DNA from: Malania oleifera
Lineage: Eukaryota > Streptophyta > Magnoliopsida > Santalales > Ximeniaceae
Direction of reading: 5' to 3'
NCBI RefSeq assembly: GCF_029873635.1
Contig: NC_080420.1
Location: forward strand, 123,078,719-123,142,718
Length of the DNA stretch: 64,000 nucleotides
Position 1 is the stretch's first letter, and the number at the start of each line of letters is the position of its first letter. Shown here in pieces: positions 35,100-45,395 of this stretch. The notes beneath the pieces are model-generated. The model was not told the DNA's origin and searched no databases. It saw nothing but the letters and a program-made list of their open reading frames with translations. A program made the position numbers and the translations under genes.

Positions 35100-35620
35100 T
35101 CTTGAACCCAAACTCAATCATGCACAATTATTAAGCTTCTATGTGACCATGTTTTGTTCAGATGATTGGGGCGCACATACATACAAAGTATTGGGTCAAA
35201 CCTAGCTTTTGCCAAAAGAATACCAAACAAATCATTCAAAGAATCCAAAGTGAAGGGGCAATGCAAAAACAAATGTGAGCATGCTTTCTCATCCATGAAG
35301 GAAGCCTTCGCTTTAAGCGAATCATTAGTATTGATTTTCTAAAGTATTATTGTCCAAGTAAAGTCATTATCTTATAAAGAACTCTACCTTCACAAATTAA
35401 AGAATAAAGGACAACCACCCCCACCAAGGAGATGATTTTAAACACCAAATTACCTAAATCCAAACCTTGACACCCTTTCAAATCTATTCACAGTTGCCAC
35501 ACCTCACCCAATAATCTCTATCTTGCTCACCTACTCCCAACCACTAAAAATCTCTAATCAATTTTGCTAATCTATGAGCCATTCACATCAGAATTTTGAA
35601 AGGAGAATGAAGAAACACAA
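35100..35620 (-). mobile_element. LINE fragment with zf-RVT-like region (minus strand)
   Basis: The minus frame at 35296-35114 reads DEKACSHLFLHCPFTLDSLN followed by DLFGILLAKARF. This is the cysteine/histidine-rich zf-RVT region found near the C-terminus of many plant LINE polyproteins. Sequence up to about 35620 gives more LINE-like pieces in several frames. It is short and decayed, and lies in the opposite orientation to the next LINE fragment. Confidence 0.5.
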
Positions 35621-35639
35621 GGATGGATAAGAGTAATAT

Positions 35640-35868
35640 GACATGATGACTCCCCTTTATTCAAGAGGATTATTGAGATTAAAAAACGGATCTTGAGAAG
35701 ATGCGAGGGTCATGTAACTGTAGACAGTTTGTTTAATTAGTGGGTTGTAGATGACAGATTAGTTCTTTAGAAATTTACAATTAATGGAGAAACAAGGGAA
35801 ACAAAGTCACATGGCGCAAAAAAGGTTTGGAAATGTGGTAGCTTGCCTAAATATGCTTTGACATTGTG
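35640..35868 (+). mobile_element. LINE zf-RVT region, left part, split by a gypsy insertion
   Basis: Plus-strand frames resemble plant LINE C-terminal sequence (SPLYSR, then a KKVW-like stretch just before the insertion). The sequence continues without loss at 43467 when the 35869-43461 element and one copy of its 5-bp target duplication are set aside. The LINE is heavily decayed. Confidence 0.6.
35864..35868 (+). repeat. Target-site duplication TTGTG, left copy
   Basis: TTGTG directly precedes the left LTR and recurs directly after the right LTR (43462-43466). Five bases is the normal duplication for Ty3/gypsy integration. Confidence 0.85.
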
Positions 35869-37180
35869 TGATGTAGGACAATTCTAGGAACCCTAGTCCT
35901 ACCAAAGACCCTCTCACAAATGCACACACCAGATACACTTTAAGATGAGAATTTAATTAACCACAATTACCAATATAAATTATATGCGAAAACTACAGGT
36001 TGTGGAAAATTCAAAAAGTTATAGGATTCATGTAGACTTGTCCTTAAGGACCTAATCAAGTATGATAAGATAATTACTTGAAAGATGGTAAATTCAAGCC
36101 TTAGAATTAAGCCTAAACATGCACATTATATATCCTTAGAATAAGACACAATCAAGCATTCAAGTATGAAAATCTTTTGGACTTTGAAGAGTTTGTCTGC
36201 AGAGATTATTCAAAGATATGTAATGAATATTTTGAAGAGGCTAATGAAAGGTAAATATCATATTGGCTATCTAGGATTTATTTTGAAAGTGATTGAAATG
36301 AGCTTACTGAAATTATTCGGAATGATGAACACAACACACTCAAACCTTGCTCGATATCCTGAATGGTGATTCTCGGCGCTTCTTGGGGTTGTGATTGATC
36401 TGCTTGACTGTTGAAGTAATAATCTCACAAAGCAGCTACTAGAATGGTAATATGGAAAACGGATAATGATAATCTCGTGGCCTCTCACCACTCAATCTCC
36501 AAAGGAGAAGGGATGTGGTCTCTCACTACTCACTCACAAAGAGGGAACAAGCTTAAAACTTAAGCACAAGGCAATAAATCTTGATTCAATTCAAAATGCT
36601 TGATATCCTTAATAACTTACATGCCCAGCTATATATAGAGATGTTGGAACAACCCTCCAACCATAAGTAAATAAAATATAACAAACTTTGAATGGAAAAT
36701 GATAAAGTGAAACCAAAAAGTCAAAAATGTAGAATTTTCAAAACAAATAGTCTCATTCTTTGGCCTTCTAGACGTTCCATACTTTGAATTAGCTCACCTA
36801 ACATATACCAAATTAAAGATATGGAAGTTTTCTTTGCAATACACTTTGAACCACTCCATTTGGACTTTTCTTGAGAAATTTATGACATATTTGGTGAAGG
36901 TGTGCAGCTGTCCATGTGATGCAGAATTTCTGGACGAATACTTACTGTTATTGGGCTGCCAAGCTGTGCACAATTTGAACTTCATGGTTTTCCCCATACC
37001 CAAAGAAAGAAAGATATGAGAGTCTTCTTTCCAGCCCAATTGGAATCGGGTTTTTTGGGCCTCTGTAGATGAAGTTATGCATTTTATTGTACAGGTGCGC
37101 AGTTGCCTTCATCCTAACGAATACATCCACGTGACACCATCTTAGTGAATGTTATGCTTAGGGAATGTTGATCCCCATCA
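35869..37180 (-). mobile_element. Ty3/gypsy LTR, left (3' LTR of a minus-strand element)
   Basis: This 1312-bp LTR has TG/CA ends and is paired with 42151-43461. A TATA-like TATATATAG reads on the minus strand near 36636-36628. The first about 490 bp is identical to the other LTR; the rest carries about 40 substitutions by eye. Confidence 0.92.
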
Positions 37181-37189
37181 TCTCTCCTT
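37181..37189 (-). promoter_or_regulatory. Polypurine tract of the gypsy element
   Basis: The minus strand reads AAGGAGAGA immediately inside the 3' LTR, where the plus-strand primer is expected. Confidence 0.75.
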
Positions 37190-40100
37190 GGCTGAGAAGA
37201 ATTCTGCCCCGAAGAATTTTGTTGAAGATACTCAGCGTATAATTCTGGGTTGAGGGGCAGAACTTCTTCCTTTAAGATCCAACTTCGTTCTGATAGGGGC
37301 TTGCATTTCCATTTGAAAAAGAATTTTTTATATGATCCAGCCCGTGCGTGTGTTGTTTTATCATCCAAAATATTTTCAATTTGCTCAGGTTTTTTGGGTG
37401 GAATTAATGGTGGTGGCAAAGGCAATTTTGGCTCTTTCATAGTATCTATGTCTATAAATGGGGAAAGATCACCTGCAGGGTTAGTATGACTAGGCTCTGA
37501 AAAAGAATTGGCTTCAAGAAAAGGGATTAGATCCTCAACATTAAATACATTGCTTATGCCATAATCAAGAGGAACATCTAACATGTATGCATTAGAGCTT
37601 ATTTTCTTTAGGACTTTAAATGGTCCCATCTTTTTAGCATGAAGCTTTCTTACCCTTCCTGAAGGAATTCGTTCGGGACGAATTTGAACCATAACCATAT
37701 CACCTTTTGAAAATTCCTGCAACCTGCGATGTATGTCACTAATAGATTTATAATGCTCATTGCTCAAATTAATTTTCATTCTGATCTTAGAATGTAAGTC
37801 ATGTATGTGTTTTGCAAAAGTATCAGCTGACTCGCTAACTCTAGACTCTGGTGGCAATGGAATGAGGTCTATAGGCTTCCTAGGACTATAACCAATGACG
37901 ATCTGAAAAGGGCTAAGTCCTGTGGTCCTATTCACTGAGCTATTGAATGCAAACTTTGCCATAGGAAGACATAAATCCCATGTGGTGATATGCTCTCTAA
38001 CCAAGCAGCGCAGTAGGTCACCAAGGCTCCTATTTACCACTTCAGTTTGTCCATCGGTCTGGGGATGGTATGCACTTGAGAACTTGAGCTTGGTACCTAG
38101 CATTGCCCACAAAGTTTTCCAGAAGTAGCTAACAAATTTAACATCTCTATCAGAAACAATAGTCTTAGGAAGACCATGAAGTCTCACTGCCTCTCGAAAA
38201 AATATGGTGGCAATTTTAGATGCATCATGTGTTTTGTTGCATGGAATAAAATGTGACATCTTGGAAAATCTATCCACAACAACAAATAATGAATCATTTC
38301 CCCTCACAGTCCTAGGGAGTCCTAGCACAAAGTTCATGCTAATGTGTAGCCAAGGTACGTGTGGTACTGGTAATGGAGTGTATAACCCAGTGTTTTGTTT
38401 CCTGCCCTTAGCTGTCTGACATGTGCGGCAGTGGGAAACAATTCTGGCAACATCCCTCTTGATACTAGGCCAATAAAACCTATCTTTTACCATAGCAATT
38501 GTCTTGTCCCTACCAAAATGACTTGCGGCGCCCCCCGCATGTAACTCTTCAATCAACTGGTCACGTAGAGACGTGGATGGGATGCACAATCTCGTTCCCT
38601 TGAAGAGGAACCCATCATGAATGACAAAATCAGGGTGAGTAATAGAAGTACCCTGAAGCAGATCAGAGAATATACCAGAAAAGTCATGACACTAAGGGTA
38701 TTCATGCTTGATGCTTTCGAAGCCAATAACCTTAATATGAAGTGTCTGCAATGTGGCTACGACCTGACTCAAAGCATCAGCTGCTTTGTTCTCGACACCA
38801 GCTTGGTATTTGAGCACAAAGGTGAACTGTTGTATGTACTCAACCCATTTTATGTGTCTATGCCCCAACTTCCTTTGAGTATGCAAATGCCTAAGGGCCT
38901 GGTGGTCAGAGTATAAGACAAACTCCTAGGGAAGAAGGTAATATCTCCAATGTCGCAATGACTGCACTACAGCATAAAACTCTTTGTCATAAGTGGAATA
39001 TCTCTGTTTTGCCTCATTCAACTTCTCACTGAAGAAGGCAATTGGGTGACCTTCCTGACTAAGCACTCCTCCTATGCCAACTCTTGATGCATCACATGCA
39101 ACCTCAAATAGTTTTTGAAAATTGGGGAGACGTAACACCGGTGCTCTAGTCATCATATCCTTAATATCCAAAAAAGCTTTAGTTGCAGATTTTGACCATG
39201 AAAAATCACCTTTCTTGAGAGAGTTTGTAATAGGAGCCATGATAGTGCTGAAGTTTCTAATGAACCTTCTATAGAATGTGGCTAACCCATGAAAACTCCT
39301 TGCCTCATGAATGTTTTTAGGAGTGGGCCAATCCTTGATGGCTTTGACCTTTTCAGGGTCAACAGAAACTCCCTTATCAGAGAGTACAAACCCTAAGAAG
39401 ATGACTTGTGTGGTCATAAAGACACACTTCTTTAGGTTTGCATACAATTTATGTTCTCTTAGGACCTCAAAGACGCTTCTCAAGTGGAGAAGGTGATCCT
39501 CCCTAGTCTGACTATAGATCAAGATATCATCAAAGTAGACTATTAGGAAGTGCCCAATGAAAGGTCTTAAAAGTTGGGTCATAACTCTCATGAAAGTGCT
39601 TGGTGCGTTAGTTAAGCCGAAGGGCATCACTAACCACTCATATAACCCATCCTTTGTCTTGAAAGCAGTTTTCCACTCATCCCCTGGTCGGATTCTAATC
39701 TGATGGTATCCACTTTTAAGATCTATCTTGGAAAATATTTTGGATCCCACCATCTGATCAAACATGTCGTCAAGTCTAGGTATGGGAAATCGATACTTGA
39801 CGGTGATCTTGTTGATAGCTCCACTATTAATGCACATCCTCCAGGTGCCATCCTTTTTGGGAGTGAGAAGGGTAGGACATGCACATGGACTCATGCTCTC
39901 CTGAATAAAACCCTTTTCCCTTAGTTCATCTACTTGCCTCTTTAGTTCGTCATGTTCCTTTTGGTTCATTCTATAATGTGGCAAATTGGGTAGAGATGAA
40001 CTAGGAACAAGATCAATAGCATTTTGAATATCTCTCATCGGAGGCAACTCACTCGGTGACTCAGAAATGACATCTTCAAACTCAGAAAGTATAGGGAACA

Positions 40101-42134
40101 CTTCTGGAGGTGTCTCTTGCTCAAGACTCTTCTGCTTAGCTTCCTTGGCAACAACCACATAAACGACCTGAGTTTCTTGACTCTCAAACTCAAAGTCCTT
40201 CTTGTTTAGAATATGTAAGGATCGACCAACTTGTTTTCCTTTTGTCTCCTCTTTCTTCTTGCTTTTCTCACTCTTGGGCTCAAGTGGACTGAGAATGATT
40301 CTTTTGCCATTACACTTAAAAGAGTAGGTGTTGGCACGCCCATTATGTGAGACATCCATGTCAAATAGCCAAGGTCTTCCAAATAGAATATGAGCAACGT
40401 TCATGGGGAGCACGTCACACCAAATTTGGTCCTCATACTCTCCAATTTTAATGGGGACTAAACACCTATGGCTTACTGGCATGGTGGTTGCATTGACCCA
40501 TGCAACATTATATGGGTTGAGATGAGGCTCTGTTTTTAACCTCAACTTTTCAGCTACTAACTTTGAAATCACATTCATACAGCTCCCACCATCTATGATC
40601 ATCTTGCAGCTTTTACTCCCACACTTGATATAAGTGTAGAAAATAGAAGTACGACGCCAATCTTCCTCTCCCCTAGGCATTACCATAAGGCATCTCATCA
40701 CATTTAGTTGCACATTCTCATCATCCTCACTACTTAGCACATCTTCACCCGCTTCATTTGCAGCATCATATGGTGCATCATCTTCTTCCTCTTTCTCTTC
40801 TACTTCTCTCTCAATTACTAAATTCCTATTAGGGCATTGCCTGACAAAGTGTCCCTTTTTGGGACACTTGAAACATACTTCTGTGCCAGAATTTTGGTAA
40901 GAGGATCCCGTTATCGGGGCTTTCCCTTTGTCCACTAGTTGTTGGACTGTGGGGTTGCTCCCACGAGAAGTGACTTGTCCTGCAGATGCTTGTTTAGACT
41001 TATCAGTGCCCTGGATTTTCCTAGGATAGGTTTCATTTGAGGGGTTGCCATACCGCCTTCCCATTTGCCCTTTGTTCATTTGCTCAAAGTCATGAGCTAG
41101 ATTAAATGCTTGTTCAAGAGATGTTATATGATAGGGAAACATCTCTCTCCTTAATTCAGGCCTTAACCCAGTGTGGAACCTAGCAATTTGTTGGCTCTTT
41201 GTCTCATCAATTCCACACCTAATAGACAACTCATCGAATTGAGTCATATACTCAGAAACAGTCATATTACCCTGATGCAAGCTGTAGAGTTGATCCATAA
41301 GGCGCTCTTGGTAGCTAATAGGCACATACTTTTCAGTGAGTCTATCTTTCATCAAATCCCAATGCTTAATGGGCCTATGACGTAGGCAAGCCTCTTGCCT
41401 CTCCACATTCATCCAATGGAGTTTCGCTTGTCCAATTAATCACATCTTAGCGAATTTGACCCGATGAGGGTCAATCATCCTGTACCACTCAAAGTAGGCA
41501 TCCATCTTAGCTAACCAATCTTGAAAAAGTTTGGGATTCATTTGACCATCAAATGTAGGGGCTTCTATCTTCACCTTCCTAGTCATGTCCTCATAAGGAT
41601 CATGTCGGTCCTTACGGTGTGGTCTTCGACCTTGAAATTCATCCAAGTAATATTTTTCATCATCCCAGTATGGGTCATAAGGATCACGATGTTGGGGTCT
41701 CCCAAAATTAGCTCTGGGAGGAGGTCGTCTTGGTGGAGGAGGAGGTCGTCCTCTTGGAGAGTGAGGTCGAATCCTCGGGGATAGAGGTTGTTCCCTAGAT
41801 GGAGGCCTCTTTTGGCCTTCATTTTCTTGTTCTAAGGGTTGCTCTATGCTTCCTTGAGGTGGGTCTTGTGGGTTTTGTGTTTCCAACCTCTCAATTCTAG
41901 TTAAGGCCTCTTCTAGGTCCCTATTCAATCTAAGGACTTGTTCTTGGAGGTCATCAAGGATGTTATCTCGTTCATAATTAGATCTATGACCTCGGTATGC
42001 ATTTCCAGACCTAGTTGCCATCTAATGGGTATTAGGCCAACACAAGGAACACCCAATGGGGCATTCAGCCAAAATGAAAAGGAGGGTCAATCTACTAGTC
42101 GAGCTATGTAAACTAGCCAACCTAGCCAAACCTA

Positions 42135-42147
42135 GGCTCTAATACCA
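42135..42147 (-). promoter_or_regulatory. Primer-binding site of the gypsy element (initiator tRNA-Met type)
   Basis: The minus strand reads TGGTATTAGAGCC three bases inside the 5' LTR, close to the TGGTATCAGAGCC complement of initiator tRNA-Met. Confidence 0.8.
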
Positions 42148-42150
42148 ATA

Positions 42151-43461
42151 TGATGTAGGACAATTCTAGGAACCCTAGTCCTACCAAAGACCCTCTCACA
42201 AATGCACACACCAGATACACTTTAAGATGAGAATTTAATTAACCACAATTACCAATATAAATTATATGCGAAAACTACAGGTTGTGGAAAATTCAAAAAG
42301 TTATAGGATTCATGTAGACTTGTCCTTAAGGACCTAATCAAGTATGATAAGATAATTACTTGAAAGATGGTAAATTCAAGCCTTAGAATTAAGCCTAAAC
42401 ATGCACATTATATATCCTTAGAATAAGACACAATCAAGCATTCAAGTATGAAAATCTTTTGGACTTTGAAGAGTTTGTCTGCAGAGATTATTCAAAGATA
42501 TGTAATGAATATTTTGAAGAGGCTAATGAAAGGTAAATATCATATTGGCTATCTAGGATTTATTTTGAAAGTGATTGAAATGAGCTTACTGAAATTATTC
42601 GGAATGATGAACACAACACACTCAAACCTTGCTCGATATCCCGAATGGTGATTTTCGGCGCTTCTTGGGGTTGTGATTGATCTGCTTGACTGTTGAAGTA
42701 ATAATCTCACAAAGCAGCTACTAGAATGGTAATATGGAAAACGGATAATGATAATCTCGTGGCCTCTCACAACTCAATCTTTAAAGGAGAAGGGATGTGG
42801 TCTCTCACCACTCACTCACAAAGAGGGAACAAGCTTAAAGCTTAAGCACAAGGCAATAAATCTTGATTCAATTCAAAATGCTTGATGTCCTTAATAACTT
42901 ACATGTCCAGCTATATATAAAATGTTGGAACAACCCTCCAACCATAAGTAAATAAAATATAACAAACTTTGAATGGAAAATGATAAAGTGAAACCAAAAA
43001 GTCAAAAATGTAAAATTCTCAAAACAAATAGTCTCATTCTTCGGCCTTCTGGACGTTCCATACTTTGAATTAGCTCACCTAACATATACCAAATTAAAGA
43101 TATGGAAGTCCTCTTTGCAACACACTTTGAACCACTCCATTTGAACTTTTCTTGAGAAAGTTATGACATATTTGGTGAAGGTGTGCAGCTGTCCATGTGA
43201 TGCAGAATTTCTAGACGAATACCTACTGTTATTGAGCTGCCAAGCCTTGCACAATTTGAACTTCATGGTTTTCCCTATACCCAAAAAAAGAAAGGTATGG
43301 GAGTCTTCTTTCTAGCCCAATTGGAATCGAGTTTTTTGGGCCTCTATAGATGAAGTTATGCATTTTCTTGTATAGGTGCACAGCTGCCTTCATCCTAGCG
43401 AATGCATCCATGTGACACCATCTTAGCGAATGTTATGCTTGAGGAATATTGATCCCCATCA
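42151..43461 (-). mobile_element. Ty3/gypsy LTR, right (5' LTR of a minus-strand element)
   Basis: This 1311-bp LTR has TG/CA ends and is paired with 35869-37180. Overall divergence is about 3% by eye, which would give one to a few million years at commonly used plant rates. The difference is confined to the promoter (U3) side of the LTR. Confidence 0.92.
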
Positions 43462-43466
43462 TTGTG
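43462..43466 (+). repeat. Target-site duplication TTGTG, right copy
   Basis: Matches 35864-35868 exactly, directly after the right LTR. Confidence 0.85.
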
Positions 43467-43960
43467 GCTGGTAATAAAAGGGAAACTTTTTACAAGCAAT
43501 AAACTGCTTATTGAACGAGTTGACCAGTGTATTTTGTAGAACTAATATTGAGACTATTGACCATATCTTTTTAGATGTAAATTTTTCACAATTGTGTGGG
43601 AACATGTCCGACACTGGATGGGGTTCACTAGAGTTATGTCATCCCTAAAAGCTGCTCTGAAGTAGTTGCATAAGGATGCAAAGGGCACGAAAATTAAATC
43701 TATTGGAAAGAAGATTTGCTTGGTTGTTATTGTGTACTTCCTTTGGCATTTTAGGAACAAAAGAAAGTTTGAAAGCAAATCAATTGAACTAGAGGAGCTG
43801 TTTAAAGTGATTCAGAGTTACACTTATAGAGCCATTTATGATAAATTTGGATTGTACTCATTTGATTGAGTTGGCCTCTTGACCCCTGGGTATGCCCAAG
43901 TTGATCTGTATCTAACTATTGTCTAGTTTTGATTTAATCTTCTGATTGGGAGCTTGGCTT
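43467..43960 (+). mobile_element. LINE zf-RVT region, right part
   Basis: Continues the LINE of 35640-35868. Frames read CKFF/LEHV-type zf-RVT sequence and, at 43666-43869, KKICLVVIVYFLWHFRNKRK, a usual end of plant LINE polyproteins (LVYFIWKERN-type), followed by a stop and a GGGAGCTTGG-containing 3' UTR-like sequence. It carries stops and at least one frame change. Confidence 0.6.
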
Positions 43961-45395
43961 CCCCATGCCCCTAGGTATGAATCCACAGTAGGATTAACAT
44001 CCAAGGGATACCTAAACAAAGTAATTGACCGAACAATGTCCATGCGAATATTCCCGAAATACAGCCGACATAAAGCCCCTAATCTGCCTCACGATGTTTT
44101 AAATTGAATACCATTGTCCAAATGCTTGATGAATGCGTTGGGTGGTGTTCTGTTTGAAAGTTGGGCATGGGAATTGCCAATGCCAAGATTGACAATACTT
44201 AACAAAGCTAAAAGAGCCGAGTTCAGAATATTTCAACAAAAACATTTCAATAAAAGGTAGGGGTCGAGTTTGGCACCTGACAGGGTGAGAGAAGACCATC
44301 AAAAATCATGAAACACATGCCTTCCAATGTTATTACCACTTTAAATTGAAGAGCATATTAATGGGACTGAAAGAGCCAACTGCTGAAACCTACAGACCTT
44401 GGTTTGGGTGCAGGTGACAGCACTCTGAGATTCTGATAAAAGTGCAAGGAGGCATTTGGCTCAGGTTACAGTGAATGCCCTTCGGGAGCCACTTTCTTTA
44501 CTTTTGATTATCTTAAGCTGAGAGTAAGATTAGTATCTTTTGCTTGGTTTGCTCATCAGGATTCCTAAGAATATAAAGATTATAGTGTTGGGCATAACAT
44601 GAGTATAATGGTATACTAATGTTATTTCAATAAGATTGTAAAAACACTCCTAAACAAGATACTGATATTGCAAACATTCTTGTAATGTGCACATGCATAT
44701 AAAACAATAATAACAATGCTCTTAGCTCTCAGTGAGTAGGTTGAATAGCTCCAGGGGCATGTTAACATTCAAGATCTATTGTGCACCAATCTGAATATTG
44801 ATTGAAGTTTTGTTTGATCAGATGCTCCAATGGATTAAAATGCATGTGATTGAAATCCTCTTTGAATTCTGCTTCTTGTGATTGCTCTGATGACTCATTG
44901 TTCAAGATTGAAAAAATAAAATAAAATGAAGGATTCTGTGGTGTTTGATGCCTCCAATCATCTATAGCTTCAACCTGAAAAAAAGAAATAGCTTCTCAAA
45001 TTATTGTACCATGTACGGCTTCAACCCAGAAAAAAAAAGAGTAATGTATGGCTTCTCAAATTATTGTTTTCTGTTCTAGTTACTCCACTACTGCAAGGAA
45101 TTTATTAGGCCTATTTTCGGCTAATGACCTTCAACCACCAGATTCAGAAGAATATATCAGAAAAACAAGCAGCCAATATAGCTCAGCATGCATAGAACAA
45201 AGATAGCATTTGTTAGAACAAAGAAATGTAACATCCACTCAGTGCATGCAACTGAAACAGTTACATGTTCCAATTGTCATAAGTGATACCCTTCATTTGT
45301 CTATGACATCCCAAACCCTAATATGCAATGTGCATATGCCAACCATGCAGAAGGTAACAGGAACAAGATGACCTGCCCTGGAAAATATAACATAC
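43961..45395. other. Stretch between a LINE end and the 3' end of the minus-strand gene
   Basis: No coding feature was recognised. It likely includes the 3' UTR of the gene whose stop lies at 45398-45396. An imperfect tandem duplication of about 55 bp (GGCTTCAACC ... GCTTCTCAAATTATTG) lies at about 44964-45068. Confidence 0.45.

Larger units (their letters stand above)
37181..42150 (-). mobile_element. Ty3/gypsy internal region: gag, protease, reverse transcriptase, RNase H, integrase, chromodomain-like end (fossil)
   Basis: The coding order on the minus strand is as follows. Gag lies at about 42.0-40.9 kb, with an Arg/Pro-rich middle. A CCHC knuckle (CFKCPKKGHFVRQC) lies near 40.85 kb, and an aspartic-protease region (MIIDGGS) near 40.6 kb. 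Reverse transcriptase ([21 protein letters not shown]) spans about 40.0-39.4 kb, followed by RNase H. Integrase (HHCC-type finger CRTCQ, then HPQTDGQTE) spans about 38.6-37.7 kb. A chromodomain-like KWKCKPLSERSWI lies near 37.3 kb. This is the Ty3/gypsy gene order, and the integrase and tail suggest a chromovirus-type lineage. The element is nearly whole, with about three breaks in its coding region, and is therefore a recent but inactive-looking fossil. Confidence 0.9.
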
